This document shows positions 1-9,368 of a stretch of 64,000 nucleotides of DNA, piece after piece. Source of the DNA: Cytobacillus firmus (GTDB taxonomy: Bacteria; Bacillota; Bacilli; Bacillales; Cytobacillaceae); NCBI RefSeq assembly GCF_023612095.1, contig NZ_CP086235.1, forward strand, positions 4,158,501-4,222,500, in the 5' to 3' direction. Position 1 is the stretch's first letter. Each line of letters begins with the position of its first letter. The position numbers were made by a program, and so were the translations under genes. The notes beneath the pieces are model-generated. The model was not told the origin of the DNA. It saw nothing but the letters and a program-made list of their open reading frames with translations, and did no database searches.

Positions 1-93
1 ACTGTATTAAGAGAAAGCCTCACCCGACTTGTGAATGATTTTGATGAAATTGCCATTCCCGACCACGGAAAATATGTAGACGGGGAACGCTAG
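1..93 (+). CDS. C-terminal fragment of an unidentified protein
   Basis: An open frame runs from the window edge to TAG at 91-93 and gives the last 30 residues of a protein ending in DHGKYVDGER. It is followed within a few bases by a good intrinsic terminator, which supports this being a real gene end. I do not recognise the family from this tail, and the start lies outside the window. Confidence 0.6.
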   Translation, partial: TVLRESLTRLVNDFDEIAIPDHGKYVDGER

Positions 94-96
94 ATA

Positions 97-137
97 AAAA
101 GCAAGGTCCAGCAATATGACTGGATCTTGCTTTTTTG
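97..137 (+). terminator. Intrinsic terminator after the partial gene
   Basis: AAAAGCAAG(G)TCCAG and CTGGA(T)CTTGCTTTT form a stem of about 15 bp with one G-U pair around an 8-nt loop, running into a T tract. It follows the TAG at 91-93. Confidence 0.85.
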
Positions 138-204
138 ATGTTTAAAACACTTAAATAAAGGAAGAGTATAAAAAACGAATTTTAATAGTTCAGGAGGTTC
201 ATAT

Positions 205-552
205 ATGCATCTTGAAAATTTTACAGGAAAAAAGATTCAAATAAAATTCAAGAACTTTCCAAATGATCTCGTCGGCTCCATTACAGGCATTTTTCAGCCT
301 GATGAGTGGTACCTTGTTAAACTGATCAAAACAGAAAACATGGGAATCTGGGTCGAGAACCCTTGCTTCAAGCGAACAATGGTGCAAAAAGAAGACGGAA
401 CCAACATTCCGGAAGAACAGCAAAAAGAAGAAGATTGCGTCACCCATTTTCTGATCCGCTGGGATTACATCAGCTCTGTCATTACCTTCCCGGACAAGAC
501 GACCCTCGGTGTTGATAAGAAAGCCAAATTAATAGGTTTTCAGCCCTCTTAA
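205..552 (+). CDS. Conserved-type small hypothetical protein (115 aa)
   Basis: The 115-residue soluble protein has no signal peptide or membrane segment. It is rich in aromatic residues and beta-prone segments (for example GSITGIFQPDEWYLVKL near residues 30-46), so a small beta-barrel fold is possible, but I recognise no family. A strong AGGAGG lies 7 nt before the ATG and a terminator follows directly, so it is a well-formed single-gene unit. Function is unknown. Confidence 0.75.
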   Translation: MHLENFTGKKIQIKFKNFPNDLVGSITGIFQPDEWYLVKLIKTENMGIWVENPCFKRTMVQKEDGTNIPEEQQKEEDCVTHFLIRWDYISSVITFPDKTTLGVDKKAKLIGFQPS

Positions 553-562
553 TAGATAGATG

Positions 563-595
563 TTCCCCGGTGCCTAACACCCGGGGGATTTTTTA
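563..595 (+). terminator. Intrinsic terminator
   Basis: TCCCCCGG-type stem (CCCCGG / CCGGGG) with the loop TGCCTAACA, followed by ATTTTTTATT. It sits 10 nt after the stop of the 115-aa gene. Confidence 0.85.
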
Positions 596-666
596 TTAGA
601 AAAGTTCCCCTTTATAGACTATGATATATTTACCGACTTTTCAAAAAATAATACGGAGGCATACAC

Positions 667-1628
667 ATGACAAAAAGAACCTGTATCATTACACATGCTC
701 TGGAACCCTCACAGCTTGAAAAAATAAAAGAAATCATTCCCGATTGGGAGCTCATTTCCGGCAAGGATTCCGCAAACTGGCAAAATGAAATGAAAAAAGC
801 CGAAATCATCGCCGGCTGGAAAAAGGAGCTTAAAGAGATGGTTCTCGAGGGGACAGCAAACTCCGCTGGTTCCAATCCTGGAGTGCAGGTGTCGATTCCC
901 TCCCCCTGGCAGAAATGGAATCACAGGACATCCAGATTACGAGCGCCAATGGTGTACATGCCAACCCTATTTCTGAAACCATTTTCGCTCTCATGCTCGG
1001 GCTCACCCGCAAAATCCATACATATGTAAAAAATCAGCAAGCAAAAGTATGGCACCATTCCGGATTAAAACTCGAAATACATAATAAAACCATCGGACTG
1101 ATTGGCACAGGAGCCATCGGAAAAGAAACGGCCAGGATTGCCAAAGGATTCGGCATGAAGGTGATCGGAGTCCGCCACTCCGGAAGCCCTGAAGAATATT
1201 TTGATGAAATGTATATGTCCGGACAGCTGAACGATGTGCTTCCTCAATGTGACTATGTTGTGGTCACCCTTCCGCTTACACAGGAAACCCGGCAGCTATT
1301 CGGCGCCGAACAGTTTTCCCTCATGAAGGATTCTGCCTTCTTCATCAATATCGGCCGGGGTGAGATTGTAAAGGAAAGAGATTTGATCGACGCACTGCAG
1401 AACGGACTGATTGCCGGTGCAGGGCTTGATGTATTTGAAAAAGAACCGCTTTCTGAAAACAGCCCGCTATGGGAGCTTGATAATGTCATCGTTACTCCGC
1501 ACACAGCCGGATCGACAGAACACTATACCAAACGTGTAATTGAAGATATATTTATTCCCAATTTAAAAGAGTATATAAAAAGCGGTAAACCAGGCATTAA
1601 TCTCGTTGATTATCAAAAGGGATATTAA
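667..1628 (+). CDS. D-2-hydroxyacid dehydrogenase family protein, frame broken by a 1-nt deletion
   Basis: This is an NAD-dependent D-isomer 2-hydroxyacid (phosphoglycerate-type) dehydrogenase. Frame 1 carries the N-terminal part from ATG 667 (GGAGG upstream); the rest reads in another frame from about 852. Adding one G to the GGGG run at 849-852 joins EGDSKLRWFQSW to the downstream frame and gives a normal protein of about 320 residues. The Rossmann motif GTGAIG is near corrected residue 147. The catalytic Arg (INIGRGE), Glu (GLDVFEKEP) and His (TPHTAGS) are all present. The substrate cannot be told. Either the gene is a recent pseudogene or the base is missing through sequencing error; the second is likelier because seven other genes here show the same lesion. 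Confidence 0.85.
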
Positions 1629-1639
1629 TAGAGAGGGCA

Positions 1640-1690
1640 GGTGACAGGCACCTATACCACTTTGTCTAACTGGTATAGGTACCTGTCACC
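1640..1690. repeat. Near-perfect inverted repeat between convergent genes
   Basis: GGTGACAGG(c)ACCTATACCA at 1640-1659 pairs with TGGTATAGGT(a)CCTGTCACC at 1671-1690, about 19 of 20 positions, with an 11-nt loop. It lies between the convergent dehydrogenase and EamA genes. The GTGACAGGCACC core resembles a dispersed intergenic motif I have seen in Bacillus genomes (memory, not searched). There is no T tract, so it is not a classical terminator. Confidence 0.8.
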
Positions 1691-1698
1691 AGATTACG

Positions 1699-2622
1699 TT
1701 ACATATACCGGCTACTTTCTTTTCTCCGCTTCCTGAATACTAAATCCTCCAATGCTCCAGATCCTGAAAGGACACCTCCCACAATGAGAACCAGCCCAAG
1801 CAAGTGGTTGATGGTGATAACTTCACCAAGGATCAGCGCCGATCCTGCCAGTGAGAAGAAGGTGTTCAGGTTTAAAAATATACTGGCTTCTGCCGGCCCG
1901 ATATTACGGATGGCTGTGTTATATACCATATGGCCGACAGCTGTTGCCAATACGGCAGATGCGGCAAATGCAGCCCAAACATGGGCAGGAGCTTCCGCTA
2001 GGCCCTTAAGCCCGCCAGGTTCCATTACGCCCGCCAGTCCAAACAGGATCACTCCTCCAAAAACCAGCATATAGCCTGTCAGCAATCGCGGATCAAGCGT
2101 TTTCGAGGCCTTGCTGATCACAATGAAGCTAAGAGCCTGTGATAGAATGGACAGGAACACAAAGAAATCGCCCGGAGTTAAGCTCGATACCCCTTTATTT
2201 CCTGAAAGAACAATAAAAGTCATGCCTGCACCGCCAAGCAGAAAACCAAGCACCTGGATGCCTGTAGGCTTGTGTCGCAGCAGAATGGAAGACAGTATCG
2301 CTGTCAAAAGAGGACCCGCACCTAATATAAGCCCTCCATTCACCGCACTTGTCCCCGTCAGGCCTATTGCCAGAAAAAGATGGTGGCTGACAACACTCAG
2401 AAGGCCGCCAAAAACAATGTACAAGATCTCCCTCACGCTCGGCTTCCTCACTTTTCCCATTATGCCTAATATTAAAAACACCGTTATGCCTGCAGTTAAT
2501 ATTCGCAGAGATGTAATCGAAACCGGAGGAAAATAACTGACAAGAATCTTAATTATGCTTACATTCAATCCCCACACAGCCATGATGGAAGTGAGCAGAA
2601 TGTATATTTTTATGTTCTTCAC
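1699..2622 (-). CDS. EamA/DMT-family transporter
   Basis: This is a polytopic inner-membrane protein of the drug/metabolite transporter superfamily with two EamA halves and about ten hydrophobic helices. Diagnostic segments include the start (YILLTSIMAVWGLNVS), the mid-repeat LFLAIGLTGTSAV and the C-terminal EASIFLNLNTFFSLAGSALILGE. Such proteins usually export small metabolites; the substrate cannot be predicted. I chose GTG at 2622 because AGAAGGA lies 5 nt upstream. In-frame ATGs at 2655 and 2667 lack a Shine-Dalgarno and would add non-hydrophobic residues. It is convergent with the dehydrogenase gene. Confidence 0.88.
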   Translation of the reverse strand: MKNIKIYILLTSIMAVWGLNVSIIKILVSYFPPVSITSLRILTAGITVFLILGIMGKVRKPSVREILYIVFGGLLSVVSHHLFLAIGLTGTSAVNGGLILGAGPLLTAILSSILLRHKPTGIQVLGFLLGGAGMTFIVLSGNKGVSSLTPGDFFVFLSILSQALSFIVISKASKTLDPRLLTGYMLVFGGVILFGLAGVMEPGGLKGLAEAPAHVWAAFAASAVLATAVGHMVYNTAIRNIGPAEASIFLNLNTFFSLAGSALILGEVITINHLLGLVLIVGGVLSGSGALEDLVFRKRRKESSRYM

Positions 2623-2787
2623 ATCGATCCTTCTTTCCAAAAAATCCACATTCATAATTTGTATCATTTTATCATATTTAAAATGGGAATATGTCTATTT
2701 AAAGCTTTAAAAAGCGAAAGTGAACAGACATAAAAAACACCCCTTCTGGACAAAATAACCATCAGCAGAATGAAGGGAGGGACCTGT

Positions 2788-2868
2788 TTGTCATCCACTC
2801 AAGATAAATTCTTCAAAAAGCTAGTTGCTATTTTTCGATGGATGAACAAACGTGAAACACACAAGTAA
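2788..2868 (+). CDS. Putative 26-aa basic microprotein
   Basis: A TTG start at 2788 preceded by AAGGGAGGG at 7-nt spacing opens a 26-codon frame ending at TAA 2866-2868. The product begins MSSTQDKFFKKLVAIF and is basic and amphipathic (six Lys, two Arg, FKKLVAIFRW core). A hairpin shared with the opposite aminopeptidase gene follows at once and would terminate it. I do not recognise the family. The strong ribosome binding site and clean gene end argue for a real product, but conservation is untested. Confidence 0.45.
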   Translation: MSSTQDKFFKKLVAIFRWMNKRETHK

Positions 2869-2905
2869 AAGAGCAGCCTCCCATCAAAGGAACGGCTGCT
2901 CTTCT
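2868..2905. terminator. Bidirectional terminator hairpin
   Basis: AGAGCAGCC and GGCTGCTCT form a 9-bp stem between the 26-aa ORF (plus) and the aminopeptidase gene (minus). T-rich sequence follows on both strands. Confidence 0.75.
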
Positions 2906-2907
2906 GC

Positions 2908-4302
2908 TTATTTTACATCTAACTCGTGAACCATCTCAGGTGCTGCTTTCATTTTATGCTTCTTTTTCGGCTTAGGGCCCATGTTATCAAAACGCGCCTT
3001 ATCATAAATGGCGGCACCCACAATTTCTGCTACATCCTGAAGCTTTTCCTTGCTGATTTTATCAATTGTATCTTCTGGAGAATGGTACCACGGCTCAGTA
3101 GGGCTGTGAATGAATAATGCGGCCGGGATGCCCGCTTCCGCGAATGGAACATGATCACTTCTGCCGCCCTGATATACTGGTGTCGGCTCACCGTTCAGCC
3201 TTTCACTTGATGATTGTGATAGCTCTGTTACCAGATTTTCTTTTCCATCCAATGTCATCATCACTAAATCGCCTGCATCCTTGCTTCCAACCATATCAAG
3301 ATTAAAGTTCGCAATCGTCCTGCTGATCTCATCGTCAGAAAGACTGTCAACATAATGATAGGATCCAATCAATCCCAGCTCCTCTGCTCCGAATGTAACG
3401 AAGCGGATTTCTGTATCAGTCGGAATATCCTTAAACACCCGTGCCAGTTCTATAGTCATCGCTGTTCCGGAAGCATCGTCATTCGCCCCAGGCGCACCGG
3501 CTACAGAATCATGGTGTGAACCGACTACAATAATGTCATCGTTCGCTTTCTTTTTGTTGGTGGGTTTCTTTGTGGCAATCACGTTATGGGAAACTTTTTC
3601 TCCTGCCTCCGCACCTTCAATGGTCAGGGAAGCTGTTAAGGTTTCACCGCTCTCCAGCAAAGCAAGAATGGCCTCACCTTCAGCTTTTGACAGGGCTAAG
3701 GCCGGAACATACTCTTCATTATGCTCTCCAAGCGTGCCGCTCAACGGACCCTCTGAGTTATTAAAAACAATTACACCTGCAGCTCCTTTTTCAGCTGCAT
3801 TTAGTACTTTCTCAGCAAAAGAAATGGAACCTCGCTGAATTAGGGCAATTTTGCCTGTGAGATCAGCACCTTCCAGTTCTTCGACTGTGCCCAGACCGGC
3901 AAATGTCAGCTCCCCGCTCACATCCCCATTGACTGAATAGGTAAAGGGTCTTGGCTGAAGTTCTCCTTCATAGCCGTCAATGGTCACTTCCATACTGCTT
4001 GGAGGTGTATATCCATAAAACGTGAATGGCTGAATCTCCGTTTCATAGCCATAGGACTCGAACTGGCTTTTAATATACTGAACCGCGTTATACTCCGATT
4101 CCGTACCGGCTACACGCGGGGTTTGTGAAAGATAATCAATATTATTATAGATATTTTGTGCATTAATTTTATTGACTACCTTCTTATCGAATACATTTAC
4201 CGGCTGGTTCTGTTTTGCTGGCTGTGCAAAAGCTGCTTGTGCTCCCACTGCCCCAAAAACAAGAGTTGAAGCTAATGCCACTTTTAAAATTGGTTTCCTC
4301 AT
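2908..4302 (-). CDS. ywaD: Secreted M28-family aminopeptidase with PA domain (YwaD-like)
   Basis: This is a double-zinc aminopeptidase exported by the Sec pathway; it removes N-terminal residues from peptides outside the cell. Residues 1-26 form a signal peptide ending AQAAFA. A protease-associated (PA) domain spans about residues 120-230. The M28 catalytic domain follows, with metal and catalytic motifs VGSHHDSV (near 264), GANDDASGTA, FGAEELGLIGS, LDMVGS and GGRSDHVPF. The length of 464 matches B. subtilis YwaD. Start ATG 4302 has GGAGG 6 nt upstream. It stands alone, with its own terminator. Family assignment is firm; the gene name is by resemblance. Confidence 0.93.
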   Translation of the reverse strand: MRKPILKVALASTLVFGAVGAQAAFAQPAKQNQPVNVFDKKVVNKINAQNIYNNIDYLSQTPRVAGTESEYNAVQYIKSQFESYGYETEIQPFTFYGYTPPSSMEVTIDGYEGELQPRPFTYSVNGDVSGELTFAGLGTVEELEGADLTGKIALIQRGSISFAEKVLNAAEKGAAGVIVFNNSEGPLSGTLGEHNEEYVPALALSKAEGEAILALLESGETLTASLTIEGAEAGEKVSHNVIATKKPTNKKKANDDIIVVGSHHDSVAGAPGANDDASGTAMTIELARVFKDIPTDTEIRFVTFGAEELGLIGSYHYVDSLSDDEISRTIANFNLDMVGSKDAGDLVMMTLDGKENLVTELSQSSSERLNGEPTPVYQGGRSDHVPFAEAGIPAALFIHSPTEPWYHSPEDTIDKISKEKLQDVAEIVGAAIYDKARFDNMGPKPKKKHKMKAAPEMVHELDVK

Positions 4303-4458
4303 CTAGTACCTCCAATAGAATAATAGATTCCGCTCATTAAATATTATAATGTTTCGAAAACTCTTATAAGGGTACAAGATACCAGAAGCCCGTAGGTACA
4401 AAAATCTATATTTTGGATATATTGCTATTTTTAGTAAATTCCTAATAGGAAGAATAGA

Positions 4459-4491
4459 CAAAAAGAAGGCTGCTCCATGCAAGCCTTCTCC
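4459..4491 (-). terminator. Intrinsic terminator of the FAD protein gene
   Basis: On the minus strand GAGAAGGCTT-type arms (AGAAGGCT / AGCCTTCT) form a stem ending in TTTTTGTC, 5 nt after the stop at 4496. Confidence 0.8.
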
Positions 4492-4495
4492 CATT

Positions 4496-5056
4496 CTATT
4501 TCATTAAATCATGGTCCACATAACGCTCGCCGTTCAATTCACTGATTACGTTAATCGCCACTTTCGCACCGTCTCCAGCTGTAATGATTGTATGGACGCT
4601 GACTCCTGCAATAGTTCCGGCTGCCCAAATGCCATCAACATTCGTCTTTCCGTCAGCATCAGCATCCAGAACCGTTTTAATGCGAGGCTCAGTCCCTGCT
4701 TTAGTCTTCAATCCGGCTTTTTCAGCTAAATCAGTTGAAAGACCCGCTGCTATAATCACATGTTTCGCTGAGTATGATTTTTCTCCTGCTGTTACAGTAA
4801 AACCAGTTTCAGCTTTTTCAATGTTATCAACCGTTCCTTCTGTGATCTCTGCCCCAAACTTAACAGCTTGCTTTTTGCCTGTTTCAATGAGTTCCGGACC
4901 AGTGATTTCCATAACACCATAATGATTTTCAACCCATGCCCGTTTAGTAATGCTTTTATCATTATCCACAACTACTACCTTCTTGCCCGCTTTGGCGGCA
5001 AATAGCGCAGCACTTGCACCGGCAGGACCTGCACCCACAATTAAAATATCAAACAT
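4496..5056 (-). CDS. Short FAD-binding oxidoreductase, thioredoxin-reductase-like
   Basis: The protein has 186 residues, against about 310 for thioredoxin reductase. The N-terminus has the FAD dinucleotide motif VGAGPAGASAAL (residues 7-18). The C-terminus has the second FAD motif, here VDGIWAAGTIAG, followed by an HTIITAGDGAKVA segment. The central NADPH domain with the CxxC redox pair is absent, so this is a single-FAD-domain protein rather than a working thioredoxin reductase. It probably needs a partner or another electron donor (inference). GGAGG lies 9 nt before ATG 5056, and the gene is monocistronic. The frame is clean throughout, so the short size is not a truncation by frameshift. 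Confidence 0.85.
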   Translation of the reverse strand: MFDILIVGAGPAGASAALFAAKAGKKVVVVDNDKSITKRAWVENHYGVMEITGPELIETGKKQAVKFGAEITEGTVDNIEKAETGFTVTAGEKSYSAKHVIIAAGLSTDLAEKAGLKTKAGTEPRIKTVLDADADGKTNVDGIWAAGTIAGVSVHTIITAGDGAKVAINVISELNGERYVDHDLMK

Positions 5057-5148
5057 CCATACTTCCTCCTTTAACCCATTATTTACTTATAGTTTATCTA
5101 AGTTAATAATAATTGTAAAATAATGTGATTTGAGGAAAATGGTTCATT

Positions 5149-5379
5149 TTAGTCTTCATCTTTGATATCCCGGTCCTCCGGTATCGGCTCATTTAAAATT
5201 TCCTCTACCATTTCTCTGTATTTTTTCACCTGCTTAAGATGGGCATTAAACTGTTCCTTGTATACTAAATACTGTTCTCCATCATAAATGGCGCGTATTT
5301 TCTTTTGCTGAATCAGGCTTTCTACGTATGGCTCAGAGTAAGATAAATACTCTGCGGTTTCTTTAATGGTCAGATACAT
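5149..5379 (-). CDS. Excisionase-family helix-turn-helix protein
   Basis: A 76-residue protein whose N-terminal half (YLTIKETAEYLSYSEPYVESLIQ) is the winged HTH_17/excisionase fold. The C-terminal half is a charged helix rich in Glu and Lys ending EDRDIKDED. Proteins of this class bind DNA and act as excisionases or small transcription regulators. No integrase or phage gene is nearby, so a chromosomal regulator is more likely. AAGGGAAG precedes ATG 5379. Targets are unknown. Confidence 0.82.
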   Translation of the reverse strand: MYLTIKETAEYLSYSEPYVESLIQQKKIRAIYDGEQYLVYKEQFNAHLKQVKKYREMVEEILNEPIPEDRDIKDED

Positions 5380-5583
5380 GCTTGTTCTTCCCTTTCTTTC
5401 CTTTTTAATATGATTTTACTAGTTTCCTGGCACTAGAAGACTCTGGTAAAATCATATAAAATAGAATCTATGAATAATGTTCATATGCAACCTGTATATT
5501 CTATTATTATACGCGAAAAATACAAATTTGACTGATTTCCATCTTTTTTTCAGCCAAATAGAGAAAAGGAGAAATATAAGCTA

Positions 5584-7241
5584 ATGAATAAAAAAAGGTA
5601 TTGGGCTTATATGTGATCATCAGCCTTATTTGGGTATTCGGAACGAATTATCTTTTGCATATGCTTGAGCCTTCTTCTCTTGTCAGTTTTCTATTCAGAG
5701 CAAAAGAATTTCTGTACATCATCGCTACAGGGTGGCTGCTCTATTATTTTATTGGCAAAAGAGATGAGCTCAGCGCCTCAAGAGAAGATGAAAAGCGCCT
5801 TTCCACTTTAATCAATTCAATGGTGGACTTTGTTAATTTCAAAGACGGTCAAGGCCGCTGGATTGAGTCTAATGAATTTGGACTTAAACTATTCAATCTC
5901 GAAAACGTCGATTATAAAGGCAAGAAGGACTCTGAGCTGGCCGAGTACACTGATTTTTATGCAGATGCACTTCGCTACTGCGAAACTTCAGATGAAGAAA
6001 CCTGGAGAAACGGTAAAATTACCCGCCTTGAAGAGGTTATTCCTTTGCCTGATGGAACCGAAAAAACGTTCGATACAATTAAAGTACCGCTATTCCATGC
6101 AGACGGAAGCCGCAAAGGACTGGTTATTATCGGCCGGGACATTACAGAAAGAAAGCATGTGGAGAAGCTTCTTGCTGAAAGCCAGCAGCAATATAAATCA
6201 CTGTTTGAATATAATACCGAGATTGTCTTTATGACAGACCTTCACGGCACACTTACGAAAGTTAATCCACAATTCAAAGCCGTGACAGGATACAGCCCTG
6301 ATGAAACATTGGGCAAAAAAATCAATGAAATCATACCTGTCCCTTATAAAATGAAGGCCATAAAGGATTTTACAGACATCCTGGAGGATAAACAGCCAAA
6401 GACCTGTGAGTTTGAGTTCAATCATAAAGATGGAAGCAAACTCACTATTCAATGCACTGCCCTTCCGCTTATTGTGAACGGCCAAATTGCCGGAGTTATC
6501 GGATATGGAAAAGATGTGACAAAGCTCCGTCAGGCTGAAGAAAGACTCCGCCGCACCGAAAAGCTTTCTGTGGTTGGCGAGCTTTCTGCAAGTGTGGCAC
6601 ATGAAATCAGAAACCCTCTGACATCTTTAAAAGGCTTTGTGCAGCTGATGCAGCTGGAAGATGAAAAGCATCAGTTCTATTATCAGATCATGCAGGAAGA
6701 ACTCGACCGGATCAACCATATTGTCGGCGAGCTTCTGCTCCTTGCCAAGCCTCAGGACATTTGTTTTACAAAGGCAGATGTTCAAAAAATCCTGTTTAAT
6801 GTCATTTCGCTTTTAAAAACTGAAGCCAGCATGCACAATGTCCAGATTGAATTTCTGTTAAAATCGGATGTGTTTATGATTGAATGTGAACCCAATCAGC
6901 TAAAGCAGCTTTTTATTAATATCATAAAAAATGCCATCGAGGCATCTAAAGATGGCGGCAAAGTAACCGTTACACTTCTGGCGGATGACCACCAGCTGAC
7001 TATCCTGGTTAAGGATACCGGCTGCGGCATGTCGGAAGATCGCCTGAATAAAATCGGTGAACCTTTTTATTCTTCCAAGGAGAAGGGAACAGGTCTCGGG
7101 CTCACAGTCAGCTTTAAGATTGTCCAATCCCATAATGGTTCCATTCATTTCAATAGTGAGAAAGAGAAAGGAACAGAAGCTGTCATCAAGCTTCCTGTAA
7201 GGAAACAAACACCTGCTCCTGAAACTGAATTAACCGTTTAA
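5584..7241 (+). CDS. Membrane PAS-domain sensor histidine kinase (sporulation-kinase type); start region frameshifted
   Basis: Numbering is from TTG 5601. Two transmembrane helices (residues 4-20 and about 35-53) come first, then two PAS domains (about 60-185 and 195-315), a HisKA dimerisation helix with SVAHEIRNPLTSLKGF (phospho-His near residue 334), and a HATPase domain with N box NIIKNAIEAS, G1 VKDTGCGMS and G2 GTGLGLTVS. No response regulator is adjacent, as for KinA-KinE, which feed Spo0F. The uninterrupted frame starts only at TTG 5601, which lacks a ribosome site. ATG 5584, downstream of AAAGGAG, is out of frame by one base. One more A in the A7 run at 5590-5596 would join them as MNKKKVLGLYVIIS. 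Sequencing error, slippage or real start decay remain open. Confidence 0.85.
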
Positions 7242-7248
7242 ACAGCAA

Positions 7249-7290
7249 AAGAGCGATGTTCAATCAAACGTTTGATTGAACATCGCTCTT
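7249..7290. terminator. Perfect 42-bp palindrome, bidirectional terminator
   Basis: Two 21-nt arms (7249-7269 and 7270-7290) are exact reverse complements centred on AAAC|GTTT. They are flanked by A-rich and T-rich sequence and separate the convergent kinase and telA genes. Confidence 0.9.
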
Positions 7291-7293
7291 CTT

Positions 7294-8460
7294 TTAATTC
7301 CCCTTAATCTCCAGCAGCTTTACTCTTAAGTTATTTTCCATATTAGCCAGGTCGTGTTCTGCCTGCCGGCGCTTATTCCTGCCTTCTTCCTGGATCCTTA
7401 AGGTTTCTTCAAGAGTAGAGATCAAATTCTCCTGTGTTTTCTTTAACGTTTCGATATCGACAAGGCCCCGCTCATTTTCACGTGCCGTTTCTATTGTATT
7501 CACTTTAAGCATCTCCGCATTTTTTAATAGAAGATCATTTGTGGTTTTTGAAACCTTCTTCTGGGCTTCGACTGCATGGCGCTGGCGTAGCAGTGTCAAG
7601 GCAATGGCCACCTGATTTTTCCAAAGCGGGATGGCAGTCATGATGGAAGACTGGATTTTTTCAACCAATGCCTGATTGGTATTCTGTATCAGGCGGATCT
7701 GCGGCGCACTTTGAATCGTTATTTCACGGCTCAGCTTCAAGTCATAAAGGCGCTTATCCAGGCGATCGGCAAACTGGATCATATCGTTTACTTCCTGGAA
7801 TTTCATCTGATCATTTGACTCTTCTGCCTTCTTTTTCAGCTCGGGAATCGTCTTTTCATGAAGCTCCTCAAGCTTTAGTTCTCCAGCTGCAATATAAACA
7901 TTTAACGCATGAAAATACTCTTTATTATTATCATAGAGCTTATCTAACATGACAATGTCGGAAAGAAGCGCATTCTTGCTTCTCTCCAATTTGACGCTGA
8001 TGCGGTCGATTTGAGCTCCTGTTTTCTGATATTTGGACAAGACTTCCTGAACAGAACCCGAAATCTTTCCGAACATACGCGCAAAAAAGGATGATTTCTC
8101 CGGCTTCAGCTCATCCGGATTCACATCGCTGAATTTTTTCATCAGATCATTAATAATCGTCCCTACTTCACCAACGTCCTTTTTCTGAACATGCTCAAGC
8201 ATAGTATGGGAGAACGATAACAGCTTTGATTGAGCTGGTGTTCCGTAAGAGATCATTGCCTGATGATTGGCCGGATCGATTTGCTTTGCAAGCTGATAGG
8301 CCTTTTCGCGGTTTTCTTCCGGAATTACATCTATCAGCCTTGTCCGCTTTTCCGATTGCAGCGGCGAGGAAGCAGGCTGCTGATTTTCCCCAAAAGGATC
8401 TGCCAGCAAATCCTCCATTAAATCAGTGTTTTTTAACAGGGATGGTTTTTCTTCAGTCAT
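7294..8460 (-). CDS. Toxic anion resistance protein TelA family (YaaN-like)
   Basis: A 388-residue cytoplasmic, highly helical protein of the TelA (PF05816) family, rich in coiled-coil. Characteristic stretches are [16 protein letters not shown] residues near 80, the [24 protein letters not shown] core near 155-175, and the terminal [16 protein letters not shown]. TelA proteins are linked to tellurite and envelope-stress tolerance, but the biochemistry is unsettled. The start ATG overlaps the stop of xpaC by 4 nt (ATGA), so the two are translationally coupled. The same xpaC-yaaN order occurs in B. subtilis. Confidence 0.9.
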   Translation of the reverse strand: MTEEKPSLLKNTDLMEDLLADPFGENQQPASSPLQSEKRTRLIDVIPEENREKAYQLAKQIDPANHQAMISYGTPAQSKLLSFSHTMLEHVQKKDVGEVGTIINDLMKKFSDVNPDELKPEKSSFFARMFGKISGSVQEVLSKYQKTGAQIDRISVKLERSKNALLSDIVMLDKLYDNNKEYFHALNVYIAAGELKLEELHEKTIPELKKKAEESNDQMKFQEVNDMIQFADRLDKRLYDLKLSREITIQSAPQIRLIQNTNQALVEKIQSSIMTAIPLWKNQVAIALTLLRQRHAVEAQKKVSKTTNDLLLKNAEMLKVNTIETARENERGLVDIETLKKTQENLISTLEETLRIQEEGRNKRRQAEHDLANMENNLRVKLLEIKGN

Positions 8461-9113
8461 TTTAATCTCCTGCTTTCATCATGAATTCTTGATTCTTTTA
8501 TCTTCTCAATCGAATTCCTGGCAACATCAATTTCAAGATGAAGCTGATCAATATCTTCCGCGATAACCCGGTGAAGATCTTCCTCCACATGATGGGTAAG
8601 TGCATCAAGTGTACGTCTCGTTTCCTGGAGGGACTGATCCAGTTCACGCGATTTTCTCGGCTGGGAAGATAGAAAGACATACTTTTCCGCCAGCTCCACA
8701 GCAGAATCCAAATGGGAAAAATAAAACTGCTCCGCCTGATAAAACCGTTTCGGCTCATTTCTGGTCAGTCTGTAAATCCTCCTCGTCACCCTCATGAACT
8801 CCATGCGCTGCTTCAGCGTCGGGAAATGACGAATCGAGAACATCGCTTTATGCAGACGGGTTATTTTGCGGCGCGCCTCATCAAGATTTCGCTTTATATA
8901 TTGGTATTCCCTTTTCGTCAATCCATGCTTTTTCAAAAAGCGGCGGCGCTGAATCAATCCCCCGGCCCAATAAGTGAGCAGCCCGGCTCCAGCTCCATAA
9001 ACCCCTGACAGAAAAAATGTTTGCCCGAAAGCAAAGTAACTGGCCAGCCAGACACTGACAGACAACGGAACAGCCGTCAGCAGGCGAAAAGCAAATGCTA
9101 AAAAGGAATTCAT
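8457..9113 (-). CDS. xpaC: XpaC-family protein (5-bromo-4-chloroindolyl phosphate hydrolysis)
   Basis: A 218-residue protein with two N-terminal membrane segments (about residues 5-30 and 33-50), then a long basic helical cytoplasmic domain ([21 protein letters not shown] and onward) and a coiled-coil C-terminus. XpaC was named for apparent phosphatase activity on X-phos; no classical phosphatase motif is visible, so the enzymatic label is historical. It is the first gene of the xpaC-telA operon and probably acts with the TelA-like protein at the membrane (inference). ATG 9113. Confidence 0.87.
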   Translation of the reverse strand: MNSFLAFAFRLLTAVPLSVSVWLASYFAFGQTFFLSGVYGAGAGLLTYWAGGLIQRRRFLKKHGLTKREYQYIKRNLDEARRKITRLHKAMFSIRHFPTLKQRMEFMRVTRRIYRLTRNEPKRFYQAEQFYFSHLDSAVELAEKYVFLSSQPRKSRELDQSLQETRRTLDALTHHVEEDLHRVIAEDIDQLHLEIDVARNSIEKIKESRIHDESRRLK

Positions 9114-9330
9114 ATTTATCGACTCCTACTCATAGTCCTACTTATTTATACGTAATTGATAAACCTAAAGTTTCATCCCCAGACATCTTTCACAAAAAAG
9201 GCATATATCCTTAGATCTATTAAAACACTTTTAAAAAACTTCTCAAGTTATACGATACAAAATAACACGATTGCCCGCCATAGACCACAAAAGTAATCCT
9301 TGCTAAGACCTGAGACGTATTTCTGTAAAA

Positions 9331-9365
9331 AAAGCACCTGCGGAAATTTTCCCGCAGGTGCTTTA
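9331..9365 (-). terminator. Intrinsic terminator of the C39-peptidase gene
   Basis: Arms AAAGCACCTGCGG and C(C)GCAGGTGCTTT form a 12-13-bp stem around AAATTTTC. The A run at 9327-9333 becomes a T tract on the minus strand. Confidence 0.88.
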
Positions 9366-9368
9366 CGG

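Noticed and set aside
4303..4494. 63-codon minus-strand ORF between the FAD gene and the aminopeptidase
   Set aside because: It contains the intrinsic terminator of the upstream gene, has no ribosome site and no family likeness.
5149..5379. Prophage or integrative element marked by the excisionase-like gene
   Set aside because: No integrase, phage gene, tRNA target or direct repeats nearby; neighbours are ordinary chromosomal genes.
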